DNA of 64,000 nt, from positions 62,001-126,000 of the forward strand of contig NZ_QBDX01000004.1 in assembly GCF_003129605.1 (NCBI RefSeq). The letters run 5' to 3'. Shown here in pieces: positions 23,568-32,264 of the stretch. The notes under the pieces were generated by a model. That model saw nothing but the letters and a program-made list of their open reading frames with translations, made no database searches and was not told where the DNA came from. The stretch comes from Hyphobacterium indicum (GTDB lineage: Bacteria; Pseudomonadota; Alphaproteobacteria; Caulobacterales; Maricaulaceae). The position numbers and the translations under genes were made by a program. The first letter of the stretch is position 1; each line of letters starts with the position of its first letter.

Positions 23568-26500
23568 CTATGGTGTAATTGTCAGGCGTGACGCCGCTCC
23601 GGGTCCGTACCGGGCGGAGACCTGCCGGACGTCCACCTCGAAGGCGGGCAAGGGAGACCCGATCCAGCTTTCCAGGTCTGCGATGGATATATCGAGCGCT
23701 GCCGCTTCGACCGCTTCCAAATGATGCACACTGCCATTCGTCTGAATCTCTACCTGATAGCGCTCGCTGTCCTCACCCAGCGGGACTTCGGCAGAGACCC
23801 AGTCATCCGCGCCAAACCGGGCCCGCCGGATCCAGGTCAGGCGGAAACCCTCCGCAATGCGCCGCGCCTTCAGATGGGCGGGTGGCAGGGGTTGGACATC
23901 CCGTCCGCGATAGGTGGCCACAAGGCTTTCATGCAGGCTGTCATCCGGCATCACGCCGGCGGGCAAAGCCATGAAGGTCAGGTCCAGATCGCGCTCATGG
24001 GGCTGCAGCGCCAACGTCTCTACTGCGCGATCGGCGAGCACAAAGGGCGCACCGGCTTGCAATCCGGAGAAACCGGTTGCGCTATCGGCCAGCAATCCGG
24101 TCAGCCGATAGCGACGGTCACCGGTCAGTTCTGCATCACGGAATTGCAGCGTGAACCAGCCATCAGTCCCCTGAATCGCGAGCCGGTTCCCGCCCGCCAG
24201 GACCGCCGATGCGCTGTCTGACACCAGCTGGCCGCCTGAAAGCTCAACCATCAGGGGCTGTTGTTCTATCCAGCGCCCCTCAGGCAGATCATCCGGCGCG
24301 GAAATGACGGTGCCGCAAATCGCCGGGGTGTCGAGCACGTGCCGCTCTTGCCAGACATTGTCTGCCGCGCTCCAGATCTGAACCTGCCCCGGCCAGGGGG
24401 CCGAATAGGCCGCGGCGAGCAATCCCCCGCGCGCCACCCGTTCTCCCGGCAACGGCGCAAGGTCGATCAGATTGAGGACCGGCTGCGGGGGCGGCTGAAC
24501 CAGATCCGCCGCTTGCCCGGGCAGCGCCCCTGCCAATCCCGGTGTCCGTGCCACATGACGGGACGCTTCAACCTGTCTTTCGCCAAGGCCGGTCACAGCA
24601 TCCAGCGTGATATCCCGGCCATCCATGGTGACCGCATCGCCCGCCTCCAGCGCGATCCGCGAAGGCGGCAGGGAAAATTGCCACTGCACCGCTCCGGCCT
24701 GTGCTTCGCCGAGAATATCTCGCGCCCAGCCCTCAGCCGTGCTTTCATCCGCCAGCAAGGGCAGGCTAAGATCGGCGACCGCTTCCAGATCATCGGTCTC
24801 TGTCCGCGCATAGACGCTGGACGGGCGATAGTCCGGCGTATCGCGCTGATAACGCAGACGGACATCGCGCGGCAGTTCGCCGTTTTGCACGAGGCTCATC
24901 TCCACGGCCCGGCCTGAGGGCGGCAATGACAGCGAGTCGTTTTCCAGAACCGCATCGGACGCCGGCCCGAAGCGAATGAAAGCGGGTCCCTCCGCCCGGT
25001 CCGCCAGGGTAAAGCCGAAGGCGGTCATCAGCGGCTGCAAGGCTTCCCGCACGGCCATCGGCCGGTCGATCACGAAACCGGAAACCAGCCCGTCCAGAGC
25101 GCCGGAATCGGCATCTAGACCGCACCGGCGTGTCAGCTCCTCAACGATCAGGGACAGCGGCGCCAGCCCGGCCCGGCCGTTCAGCCAATGCCCCAGCCGC
25201 CAGTTCGCACCATCCGACCAGATATCGCCACGCGCCGGAAAATCGGGAAAAGGCCGCGCATCCCAGGTCCAGACATGGATGAGGTCCGGGGCAATCATCG
25301 GGCCGCCATAAACGGACGACACCGGATTATGGCCGCCATCCGCCGACCAGTATTCAATCAGCGCTTCGATATAGCGCCGCTGGATCAGATCATCGCGCGC
25401 CCCGCTGGAAAAATGGGGCTGAAAGGATTCCGAACTTTTCGGATCCACAAAGACATTGGGCTGATTGGCACCCTTGTCGATCGCCGGGCAACCCAGCTCG
25501 GTAAACCAGACCGGTTTGGATTCCGGCACCCAGCCCGTTGGCGCTGCGGATTCACCGCCGCCCGGGCGGTCATGATGGGTATTGGCCCACCAGTTGCGGA
25601 TATCCTTGTAACGGAAGACCCAGGGCTTTGCATAAGCCTCGTCGGTGATCGGCGTACGGGTCTGCGCATCGCGGTCCGCGGCGCTGGCATAAAACCAGTC
25701 ATACCCCTCTCCGCCTTCGACATTACCGGCCAGATAGTCCGGGTCATGAATGGAAGGCGCCGCCGCCTGGTCGAGATGCGTGTCGCCGTCGCGCCAGTCG
25801 GACAGGGGCGCATACCAGTCAATCGCAACGGCATCGATCTCCGGCGCGCTCCACAAGGAATCCAGGTGGAAGAAGACATCGCCGGACCCGTCGGCGGGCT
25901 GATAGCCGGAATATTCCGACCAGTCCGCCGCATAGGAAAGACGCGTGCCCGCTCCGAGCAATTGTCGCGCCTCGGTGGCCAGATGCGTCAACTGCTCTAC
26001 CGCCGGAAAGCTGTTGCTCTCGCCCCGGATCGTGGTCAGGCCGCGCATTTCCGAACCGATCAGAAAGCCGTCAACACCGCCGGCAGCAGCAGCCAGCGCC
26101 GCATGATGCAGGATGAAACGCCTAAATCCCCATTCCGCAGGTCCCGTGTAGGAGACGGTCTGACCACTGACGGCGAAATCCGCCGCAGCGGCGGTGCCGA
26201 AGAAGGCCTCGACCTGATCGCGCGCTGCGCCCGTCCCGTCAACACTGGCCGTTTCACCGATGGCCGGGTGGCAGGTGATCCGCCCGCGCCATGGAAACGC
26301 CGCCTGCACTGCACCGCCATAAGGATCGGCAAGTCCATTGCCGGGCGCAATGTCCATCAGGATAAAGGGGTAAAGGGAGACCGAAAATCCGCGCGCCTTC
26401 AATTCGGTAATGGCCTCTATCAGTGAGGCATCCGCCGGGCTGCCGCCATAGACAGGGCGTCCATCGATGCGGGAAATCAGATAGGCCGAACTGCGGTTTT

Positions 26501-27449
26501 CGCCGGCCACCGACCAGCTATAGGGCCGGGTGATGGTTTCACGCGTTTCAACGCCGGGCCGGATGGTGCAGTCACCGCAGCGCAAATCCGTGCCGAACCA
26601 GGCCGACACGATCAGCACGGACCGGCAATTCGGAAGACGGGCTTCAAGATCGTCAATGGCAGCAAGGAAATCCGGCTTGCCACGCGCATTATTGATGTTC
26701 AGCCAGCTTTGCCGGCCCGGCCCGTCATCCCGCAGCACAGATGATGTTGCATAGGCAAATTCGCCCGAAGCCGGGATGAGATCGACGCCCTCGATCCGGG
26801 TCTCCAGCCGCGCCGCGCCAGTCTGGGCTTGCGGGGAGCGGAACACTTCAAAAGACAGGTTGGGAATACGATTGCCGAAAGCCTCGAGCGGCAGGTCTTC
26901 GAAGACAATATAGGCCAGCCCGCGCCAGGCCGGCGCATTTTCTGTGCCTTCTATGGCCACGATCAGCGGATCCGGCGTTTGGATTTCATCGCCCCTGTAG
27001 AGGCGAAATCCCAGCTCACTCTGATCAAGTAGCTCTCCATTCGCCCAGATATTGCCGATGCCGTCGATTACCCCTTCACACAGGCCGACCGCAAAACTCA
27101 CCGAATAGCTGAACCGGTTGATGCGCGGTCCGCCCTTGCCGCCGCCTTCGGAGCTCCGGTGCTCGGAAAACCGCGAGGCCCAGATGACCTGCCCGGCAAT
27201 CCGGCTGCGGCCGAAAACGAGAGGAATGGGGGCACCTTCCGTCGATGCTTGCACGGGCAAGGCATCCAGCCGCGGACCGGACACGCGGTCCCGCCCGAAC
27301 AGCGCCTGGTCGAGCCATCCGCCCGCCTGTGCGCCGACAAACCCGCCAAGGGCCTGTCCGGACAGGTGCAGCCCGAAGGCAGACAATCCCTTCGGCAAAA
27401 CCTGCTGGCCCACGGCAGAACCGATCGAGCCCAGAATCAGCTGGCCCAT
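23568..27449 (-). CDS. GTA gp15: tail fibre/host-specificity megaprotein with TIM-barrel-like domain
   Basis: 1293 residues, the largest GTA protein. Residues 1-30 are hydrophobic/Gly-rich (QLILGSIGSAVGQQVLPKG). The centre (about 420-720) is a glycoside-hydrolase-like TIM barrel (GTA_TIM type) with GFLIGSEMRGLTTI near 460, SYAADWSEY near 500 and AVAIDWYAPL near 540. A phage-tail-like domain follows at about 780-950 and beta-rich domains to the end. In RcGTA this protein sits at the baseplate tip and binds the recipient surface. It overlaps gp14 by 13 bases. Confidence 0.93.
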   Translation of the reverse strand: MGQLILGSIGSAVGQQVLPKGLSAFGLHLSGQALGGFVGAQAGGWLDQALFGRDRVSGPRLDALPVQASTEGAPIPLVFGRSRIAGQVIWASRFSEHRSSEGGGKGGPRINRFSYSVSFAVGLCEGVIDGIGNIWANGELLDQSELGFRLYRGDEIQTPDPLIVAIEGTENAPAWRGLAYIVFEDLPLEAFGNRIPNLSFEVFRSPQAQTGAARLETRIEGVDLIPASGEFAYATSSVLRDDGPGRQSWLNINNARGKPDFLAAIDDLEARLPNCRSVLIVSAWFGTDLRCGDCTIRPGVETRETITRPYSWSVAGENRSSAYLISRIDGRPVYGGSPADASLIEAITELKARGFSVSLYPFILMDIAPGNGLADPYGGAVQAAFPWRGRITCHPAIGETASVDGTGAARDQVEAFFGTAAAADFAVSGQTVSYTGPAEWGFRRFILHHAALAAAAGGVDGFLIGSEMRGLTTIRGESNSFPAVEQLTHLATEARQLLGAGTRLSYAADWSEYSGYQPADGSGDVFFHLDSLWSAPEIDAVAIDWYAPLSDWRDGDTHLDQAAAPSIHDPDYLAGNVEGGEGYDWFYASAADRDAQTRTPITDEAYAKPWVFRYKDIRNWWANTHHDRPGGGESAAPTGWVPESKPVWFTELGCPAIDKGANQPNVFVDPKSSESFQPHFSSGARDDLIQRRYIEALIEYWSADGGHNPVSSVYGGPMIAPDLIHVWTWDARPFPDFPARGDIWSDGANWRLGHWLNGRAGLAPLSLIVEELTRRCGLDADSGALDGLVSGFVIDRPMAVREALQPLMTAFGFTLADRAEGPAFIRFGPASDAVLENDSLSLPPSGRAVEMSLVQNGELPRDVRLRYQRDTPDYRPSSVYARTETDDLEAVADLSLPLLADESTAEGWARDILGEAQAGAVQWQFSLPPSRIALEAGDAVTMDGRDITLDAVTGLGERQVEASRHVARTPGLAGALPGQAADLVQPPPQPVLNLIDLAPLPGERVARGGLLAAAYSAPWPGQVQIWSAADNVWQERHVLDTPAICGTVISAPDDLPEGRWIEQQPLMVELSGGQLVSDSASAVLAGGNRLAIQGTDGWFTLQFRDAELTGDRRYRLTGLLADSATGFSGLQAGAPFVLADRAVETLALQPHERDLDLTFMALPAGVMPDDSLHESLVATYRGRDVQPLPPAHLKARRIAEGFRLTWIRRARFGADDWVSAEVPLGEDSERYQVEIQTNGSVHHLEAVEAAALDISIADLESWIGSPLPAFEVDVRQVSARYGPGAASRLTITP

Positions 27450-27874
27450 GATGAGTCACTTTCCGGAAACGAGAAGGCAGCCAGGCAATGACGCCGCCAC
27501 CAGGGCGTCAGCCGGGTCTCGGCAACAGCGCGCCGCGAGTGCGCATGAATGAAGTGGTGTCCGGCCGATTGAATGCCGCAATGGCGCGCCGGTTGAGAAT
27601 GGCGCCAAGAAAAGACCAGAACATCCCCGGCCATGGCCTTGTCGCGGGGGATTTCGATCAGCCAGCGCCCGAGGGCCGGCACCATCAGCGCCTCTCCCGC
27701 CGGGTGCCGGACCGGATAGGGCGGTGGTGTTTCGGGCTCCGCCCCGTAAAGCGCCCGCCAGACACCGCGCACCAGCCCCAGACAATCACACCCGGTACCG
27801 CGGCAACTCGCCTGATGATGATAGGGTGTGCCGATCCAGCACCGCGCTTCAGCCACAACCGCATTGCGGATCAT
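27437..27874 (-). CDS. GTA gp14: NlpC/P60-type cell-wall peptidase
   Basis: 145 residues with an NlpC/P60 fold: catalytic Cys31 in GCDCLGLVRGVW and likely His98 in ARHCGIQ. In RcGTA the equivalent protein is in the tail tip and opens peptidoglycan on DNA entry. ATG 27874 overlaps the stop of gp13 by four bases. Confidence 0.92.
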   Translation of the reverse strand: MIRNAVVAEARCWIGTPYHHQASCRGTGCDCLGLVRGVWRALYGAEPETPPPYPVRHPAGEALMVPALGRWLIEIPRDKAMAGDVLVFSWRHSQPARHCGIQSAGHHFIHAHSRRAVAETRLTPWWRRHCLAAFSFPESDSSWAS

Positions 27875-28758
27875 GACAGGCCGCGCGATCCGCCGTCCCG
27901 GCGCTTGTCTGAGGCGGGAGAAGCCATCAGCACGTCATTGCCGGGCAGGAAGGCAAAGCCGCGAAAGTTGAGAATATTCGCAAACTTGTCCCGGCAGGTC
28001 GCATGGCGCTTGTCGCACCCGGCAGTGATGACAAAGCCATCGCCTGTTCCGGACGCGGATGTATCACCCTCCAGCCCGATCAGAACCTGGTCTCCGGAGA
28101 CATGGTGCGAAATCACCCGCAGGCGTTGGCCGCTCGCCGCGCCGCTGGTCCAGTCGAGCCAGCCGGATGAAAACCAGCCATCAGCGAAACCGGAAAGCCC
28201 GGAAACGACGAAGCCGGCCGGCCCCTGCCCGGTCACCATGCCCGTACCGCGATAGGCCGGCAGGCTGGCATCCAGACCGCAGCGGGCATCGCCAAAACTG
28301 GCGTCGCAATGGCGCGAATATATCCGTCCGATAGAGCGCTCCAGCCGCCGCGACAGACCGTTCAGATCCGCACGAAACGAAACGCCATCATGCCGGACCT
28401 CGCTCAGTTCACCGGTCCAGACCTTGACGCGCAAGGAGACATCCGACCAGTCGGTGCGGTAGATCTGCACCTGCGCACCGCTCCACACCCCATTCGCGAG
28501 ATCACTTTCCGTCAGGGCAGAATCCTCAAACACGCCACTGACTTCGCCAGACCCGCTTTCGCGGCCCAGACGGGTGTCGATATCGGCACCGCTCAAACCG
28601 GTCGCCGCGCGATAGGTGACGCCATCAAAGACCAGATCACCATCATGGTCGGTGAAACCGAACACGTGTCCGTCGCGGCGCTCCACACGCCAGCACCAGG
28701 CCAGTGTCGTCGCCCCGGCATCCAGCCGGGCCTGCAATTCCGTTGGAATATTCAGCAT
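27871..28758 (-). CDS. GTA gp13: DUF2163 tail hub protein
   Basis: 295 residues, start LNIPTELQARLDAGATTLAWCWRVERRDG, which is the DUF2163 opening. The C-terminal part holds the conserved CGLDASLP and a set of Cys residues (RHCDASFGDARCG, TAGCDKRHATC) that in RcGTA bind an iron-sulphur cluster or metal in the tail hub. It follows gp12 by 3 bases. Confidence 0.92.
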   Translation of the reverse strand: MLNIPTELQARLDAGATTLAWCWRVERRDGHVFGFTDHDGDLVFDGVTYRAATGLSGADIDTRLGRESGSGEVSGVFEDSALTESDLANGVWSGAQVQIYRTDWSDVSLRVKVWTGELSEVRHDGVSFRADLNGLSRRLERSIGRIYSRHCDASFGDARCGLDASLPAYRGTGMVTGQGPAGFVVSGLSGFADGWFSSGWLDWTSGAASGQRLRVISHHVSGDQVLIGLEGDTSASGTGDGFVITAGCDKRHATCRDKFANILNFRGFAFLPGNDVLMASPASDKRRDGGSRGLS

Positions 28759-28761
28759 GGC

Positions 28762-29391
28762 TCAGGCGCGGATTTCCAAGATTGGCAAATCGGCAATCTC
28801 GCCCGCCTCGAAAGCGTCCAGCGAGATATCCAGCCGATCGGTATCAAAGCGCACCGGGACATCGAATTCGAAACCGGCTGTGAGGGCGGTCCCGGCCGCC
28901 GGTGAATCAGCGAAAGTGACTTCGCCGGTTTCAACATCCACCGTGAAATCAATCCCGGCGGTCAGTTCCACGCCGTCTGCCGCAACCCGCACACTGCCGG
29001 AAACCGGCCGCATGATGAGGCGGTCATAGGCGGAAGCCTCATCCGCATAACGTTTGATCAACTGGAAAACACGGGCGTCGCCATCGCCCGTGCCCAGAGG
29101 CTGGTCGGTAGGTGACACCGGCTCACCGCTGGCATGATCCATCGGATCGCGGAAGCGGAAGCCATAAAGCCGGCCCCGGCGCGCCTCGAAAAACGCCGTC
29201 AGCGCTGCGACATCCGCCAATGTCCTGATGCCCGGCGCAGCATTCCAGCGCCGCCGCGAATGCGCCCAGGGCGTATTGCGTTCCTCCCGGCCCGAACCCA
29301 GCGTCACGATGTCCGTGCGCCGCTCCGGCCCGCCCCGCGCGCCCAGTGCCACGGAAAACGGAAACAGCACGTCATGGATTTGAGGGCTCAT
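28762..29391 (-). CDS. GTA gp12: DUF2460 distal tail protein
   Basis: 209 residues, with the DUF2460 pattern: FPFSVALGARGGPERRTDIV near the start and VAALTAFFEARRGRLYGFRF around residue 62-81. In RcGTA the equivalent protein forms the ring between tail tube and hub. It overlaps gp11 by four bases. Confidence 0.92.
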   Translation of the reverse strand: MSPQIHDVLFPFSVALGARGGPERRTDIVTLGSGREERNTPWAHSRRRWNAAPGIRTLADVAALTAFFEARRGRLYGFRFRDPMDHASGEPVSPTDQPLGTGDGDARVFQLIKRYADEASAYDRLIMRPVSGSVRVAADGVELTAGIDFTVDVETGEVTFADSPAAGTALTAGFEFDVPVRFDTDRLDISLDAFEAGEIADLPILEIRA

Positions 29392-29921
29392 AGTCTGGCG
29401 GCTCCCTTGCGGACCGCGCGCGCCAGGGCCGTTGCAATCTGCGTTTCCGAACGCGTGACCGCTTCCGCCGGCGCGCGGCCCTGAAGATTGATGGTGACAT
29501 GGATCGGCGCCGCACCGCCGACCTGGCCGGCGCTGGAAGGCGTGAAAAGCTCGGGACCGCGTTCACCGACAAGATAGGCCCCGCCCGCCTGAACCGGACC
29601 GCCCTCGGCCCGCGCGCCAAAGAAGGGCAGACGGCTGGCCAGTTGATCCACCAGCCCGTCAATGGGGGCGGTGACAAAGCGCTCCGTGGCAATGCGGGAA
29701 AGATCGCGCAGGATCGCATCCACCATGGTGGAAAAGCTCAGCTCTCCCGACCGCGCAGCCCGCGTCAGCGCCGTCTCGATGCTCTGCCCGGCACGGTCAA
29801 AGGCATCGCTCATCGCATCGGCCGCCCGACGGGCCGGACCATTGGCGAGGGCTTCCAATGCGGCACCCGCCCGCGCAGCATTTTCCGCCACACGCTCCGC
29901 TTCGTCGTCGTCATATGTCAT
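29388..29921 (-). CDS. GTA gp11: short tail tape measure protein
   Basis: 177 residues, far shorter than a phage tape measure, as expected for the short GTA tail. The N-terminal half is a long helix (DEAERVAENAARAGAALEAL and onward); the C-terminal part has Gly-rich loops (FGARAEGGPVQAGGAYLVGE, then GPELFTPSSAGQV), the usual tape-measure end motif. It overlaps gp10.1 by 11 bases. Confidence 0.9.
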   Translation of the reverse strand: MTYDDDEAERVAENAARAGAALEALANGPARRAADAMSDAFDRAGQSIETALTRAARSGELSFSTMVDAILRDLSRIATERFVTAPIDGLVDQLASRLPFFGARAEGGPVQAGGAYLVGERGPELFTPSSAGQVGGAAPIHVTINLQGRAPAEAVTRSETQIATALARAVRKGAARL

Positions 29922-30102
29922 GGGTCTTGTCCGGATGGGATTTCAGGAGGGCGCACAACTCGTCCCGCCGCAAGGGCGGGGCTGAGGCCGATTGCGTCAG
30001 CACCCGCCATTCCGTCAGGGACAGGTGCCAGAAGTCCGAAGGCGGAATGGCCAGGCGCAGCACGGCAAACCGCAGCCAGTCATCAAACGGGATCGTGGTC
30101 AC
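29911..30102 (-). CDS. GTA gp10.1: small tail assembly chaperone (63 aa)
   Basis: 63 residues, soluble, with DDWLRFAVLRLAIPPSDFWHLS and a basic C-terminal part; this matches the tail assembly chaperone encoded between gp10 and gp11 in RcGTA-type clusters. Start GTG 30102 overlaps the gp10 stop (GTGA). Confidence 0.85.
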   Translation of the reverse strand: MTTIPFDDWLRFAVLRLAIPPSDFWHLSLTEWRVLTQSASAPPLRRDELCALLKSHPDKTHDI

Positions 30103-30380
30103 AGCGCCCGTTCGAAGCTCTCGGCGACAGCCCGGGCGGCCTCCGCCGGATCAATCCGCGCGGTCGACAGATCCAGCACCACGCCCTCCCCGCCGGTCAG
30201 CAGGGCCTGGACCACCAGGATCAGGTCGGCTGCGGACAGGCGTTTCAGGCGCGCGCCCAGCTCGGCAAATCCGGAACACCGCAGCCCGGCCTCGATGGCC
30301 GCCAGCGCGCCCAGCGTCAGGCAGAGCGTACGCGCCTCGCCATCAATGGTCAGCGAAACCTCGCCGCGGGCCGGATTCAT
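30099..30380 (-). CDS. GTA gp10: tail assembly chaperone (93 aa)
   Basis: 93 residues, with GEVSLTIDGEARTLCLTLGALAAIEAGL and a following helical stretch (LGARLKRLSAADLILVVQAL), the pattern of the 'gene transfer agent family protein' GTA gp10. It starts at ATG 30380, immediately after the stop of gp9. Confidence 0.88.
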   Translation of the reverse strand: MNPARGEVSLTIDGEARTLCLTLGALAAIEAGLRCSGFAELGARLKRLSAADLILVVQALLTGGEGVVLDLSTARIDPAEAARAVAESFERAL

Positions 30381-30797
30381 CTAGGCCGCCGTGAAGGTCA
30401 GCGCGCCGGCCGAGGCCAGCGACAGGGAATAGGTGGCTTCGCCATCATGGCGGCCGGCATATTCCAGGGCGGCAATCTGGAACGGACCCTCGATCACACC
30501 GAAATCCGGGATCACCAATTGCCAGTCCGGCGTGGTCTGGTTGAAGAAGGCCTGCCGCACCGTCTCGTCCGCGGCGGCATCGACAAACAGGCCCGCCCCG
30601 GTCACGGCGCAGGATTTCACGCCCGCCCCGGCGATCAGCTCGCGCCAGCCCTCGGGACTGTCGGACGTGGTGGCGTCCACCGTTCGCGCATTCAGCGTGA
30701 TTGTCCGGGCGCGCAAGCCCGCCACGCTGGTAAAATCTGGCGGCGAACCCCCATCGCCGATCTTGAGCAGCAGGTCTTTTCCGCGTTGTGCGGTCAT
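30381..30797 (-). CDS. GTA gp9: major tail (tube) protein
   Basis: 138 residues, with MTAQRGKDLLLKIG, then VAGLRARTITLNA, SPEGWRELIAGAGVKSCAVTG and GRHDGEATYSLSL, the TP901-1-type major tail tube pattern. ATG 30797 is chosen over an in-frame TTG 15 bases upstream. It lies 11 bases after gp8. Confidence 0.93.
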   Translation of the reverse strand: MTAQRGKDLLLKIGDGGSPPDFTSVAGLRARTITLNARTVDATTSDSPEGWRELIAGAGVKSCAVTGAGLFVDAAADETVRQAFFNQTTPDWQLVIPDFGVIEGPFQIAALEYAGRHDGEATYSLSLASAGALTFTAA

Positions 30798-30808
30798 TAG
30801 AGACTCCG

Positions 30809-31219
30809 TCAATTGACTTGAATGATGGCCTGCACCCGCAAGACGCCATGCGCCAGGCGGTTGTCGGCAGAGCGGAAGACGTCGGCATAGACGATGCGGC
30901 AGGAAATCAGCGTGAACCCGCCGGCGAGGACAAATGAGGCGTCATCCACAACCGCGCGGATGGCGCCGAGCATCTCCTTGGTCTCCCGCCGGCCGGTGTC
31001 CCGCGTCCACAGATGCAGGGTCAGCCGGTGCGCGATCAGCTGCGTATTGCTGGCCCCGGCGGGCTCGCTGACCCCACGCCCCACACTGAGATAGGGAAAG
31101 GCCGCACCCTCCGGTGCGGCATCGAATATCCGCGCCGGATCGCCCAGAGCGGCTTTCACGCCGGCATCCGCCGCCAGGCGCGCCAGCAAGGCGTCCTGAA
31201 ACGCCGCCTCCGCGCTCAT
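30809..31219 (-). CDS. GTA gp8: DUF3168 tail terminator
   Basis: 136 residues: SAEAAFQDALLARLAADAGVKAAL at the start and PYLSVGRGVSEPAGAS and HLWTRDTGRRETKEMLGAI within, a DUF3168 signature. The family caps the tail tube and connects to the head. ATG 31219 overlaps gp6 by four bases, with no gp7 between. Confidence 0.92.
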   Translation of the reverse strand: MSAEAAFQDALLARLAADAGVKAALGDPARIFDAAPEGAAFPYLSVGRGVSEPAGASNTQLIAHRLTLHLWTRDTGRRETKEMLGAIRAVVDDASFVLAGGFTLISCRIVYADVFRSADNRLAHGVLRVQAIIQVN

Positions 31220-31800
31220 AGCCGCACCCGCCGATAAGGCGCGAGCAGGCTCTGCACAGCCATTGGCAGCGGCCGGTCGCCATTGCCGTCGCGGTTCAGA
31301 TAGGCATCAGCGGTCAGCCGCATCACGGCCTCGCGCAGGGCCTCCGGCACATCATCGGCGCTCGCGCCATAGCCCGCCTCGAACAGGATTTCGATGCCCG
31401 CCACCGCGCGCCCGGGCCGGGGGAAATCACCGGACCGGACAGCAATCCGCCCGGGATCGGACGCGGTATCGGCGAAATAGTTCGCCGCATCCCATACGCT
31501 GGCCACATCATCAGCGGCGAAAGTGGTGACCGAAATCACCGAGATCAGCGGCGGCAGGGGCAGGCGAAACTGTCGCCCGCTATCGGTAATGCGTCCGGGT
31601 ACGTCCCAGGCATCCAGCGTCTCGCGATACGTTCGCGAAATCAGTGCCCGGCCCGTTTCGGCCTCGACACGCATACGTGTAGACGCGATAAATTGCGATA
31701 CAAGGTCGTCTTCATGGCCGGTCCCGATCCGCAGAAACGCTTTCGCGTCAGACAGCGTGACGGGCTCGACCGCCGGCGGCGTGACGAGTTGGAGAGTCAT
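31216..31800 (-). CDS. GTA gp6: head-tail connector (gp6-like adaptor)
   Basis: 194 residues: VEPVTLSDAKAFLRIG and DDLVSQFIASTRMRVEAETG at the start are the head-tail connector (gp6/HK97-like) signature, and the C-terminal half is helical. AAAGAGG lies five bases before ATG 31800. Because a gene of opposite direction begins 3 bases beyond, the ribosome site overlaps that gene's first codons. The next gene is gp8; gp7 is absent. Confidence 0.92.
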   Translation of the reverse strand: MTLQLVTPPAVEPVTLSDAKAFLRIGTGHEDDLVSQFIASTRMRVEAETGRALISRTYRETLDAWDVPGRITDSGRQFRLPLPPLISVISVTTFAADDVASVWDAANYFADTASDPGRIAVRSGDFPRPGRAVAGIEILFEAGYGASADDVPEALREAVMRLTADAYLNRDGNGDRPLPMAVQSLLAPYRRVRL

Positions 31801-31802
31801 TT

Positions 31803-32264
31803 TTGCCTCTTTCAGATGATCCGGATTCTACGGTGCAAGCTTCCCGAAGGGATGGTCCACGACAGGCGGTACTATCGTTTCTGGCACATGCACTCGCCGA
31901 GATATTTGGCTTTGTGCTGGCGATCCCGGTAATCGCCTTAGGAATTCTTTTTTATGGCTGGTTCCCCTGGATCGGCTTCGAGGGGGCCGCCATCGGTACT
32001 CTGGTCGTCTTTTTCGGCATCGGCTTCAGCCTCAACCGCCTATTCGGCCGGACCGAGGACCGCATACGGACCCGCTGGTTTGGCTTACTAACAGTCGAAG
32101 AATCAAAGCGGCGGCGAGCCGACCGGGCGGCGGCGGCCAGGTCGGTCGAACAGCCGAGATCGGGGCTCCGCCAGCGCCTGATCGACATGGGTGTACGGTC
32201 CAAAGATGACCCACCGCCCGGCAGCGAGGCCAAAGCCCCGCCCCGGAACACGGACAGTGATTAG
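31803..32264 (+). CDS. Small two-TM membrane protein inserted in the GTA cluster on the opposite strand
   Basis: 153 residues, no family recognised. Two membrane segments are visible (about 31-54, IFGFVLAIPVIALGILFYGW, and about 59-78, AIGTLVVFFGIGFSL), followed by a highly basic, polar tail of 75 residues (SKRRRADRAAAARS) ending in a Pro/Lys-rich stretch. The only in-frame starts are non-ATG: TTG 31803 has a GGAGAG six bases upstream and is chosen; GTG 31833 is the alternative. Rare codons are frequent (three CTA, two TTA) compared with neighbours, suggesting later arrival. Its TAG and the TAA of the capsid gene overlap. A holin-like role can be imagined (two TM, basic tail) but is unsupported. 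Confidence 0.6.
   Translation: MPLSDDPDSTVQASRRDGPRQAVLSFLAHALAEIFGFVLAIPVIALGILFYGWFPWIGFEGAAIGTLVVFFGIGFSLNRLFGRTEDRIRTRWFGLLTVEESKRRRADRAAAARSVEQPRSGLRQRLIDMGVRSKDDPPPGSEAKAPPRNTDSD

Noticed and set aside
25188-26426. Plus-strand frame opposite GTA gp15
   Set aside because: Antisense of a clear tail protein, without any domain.
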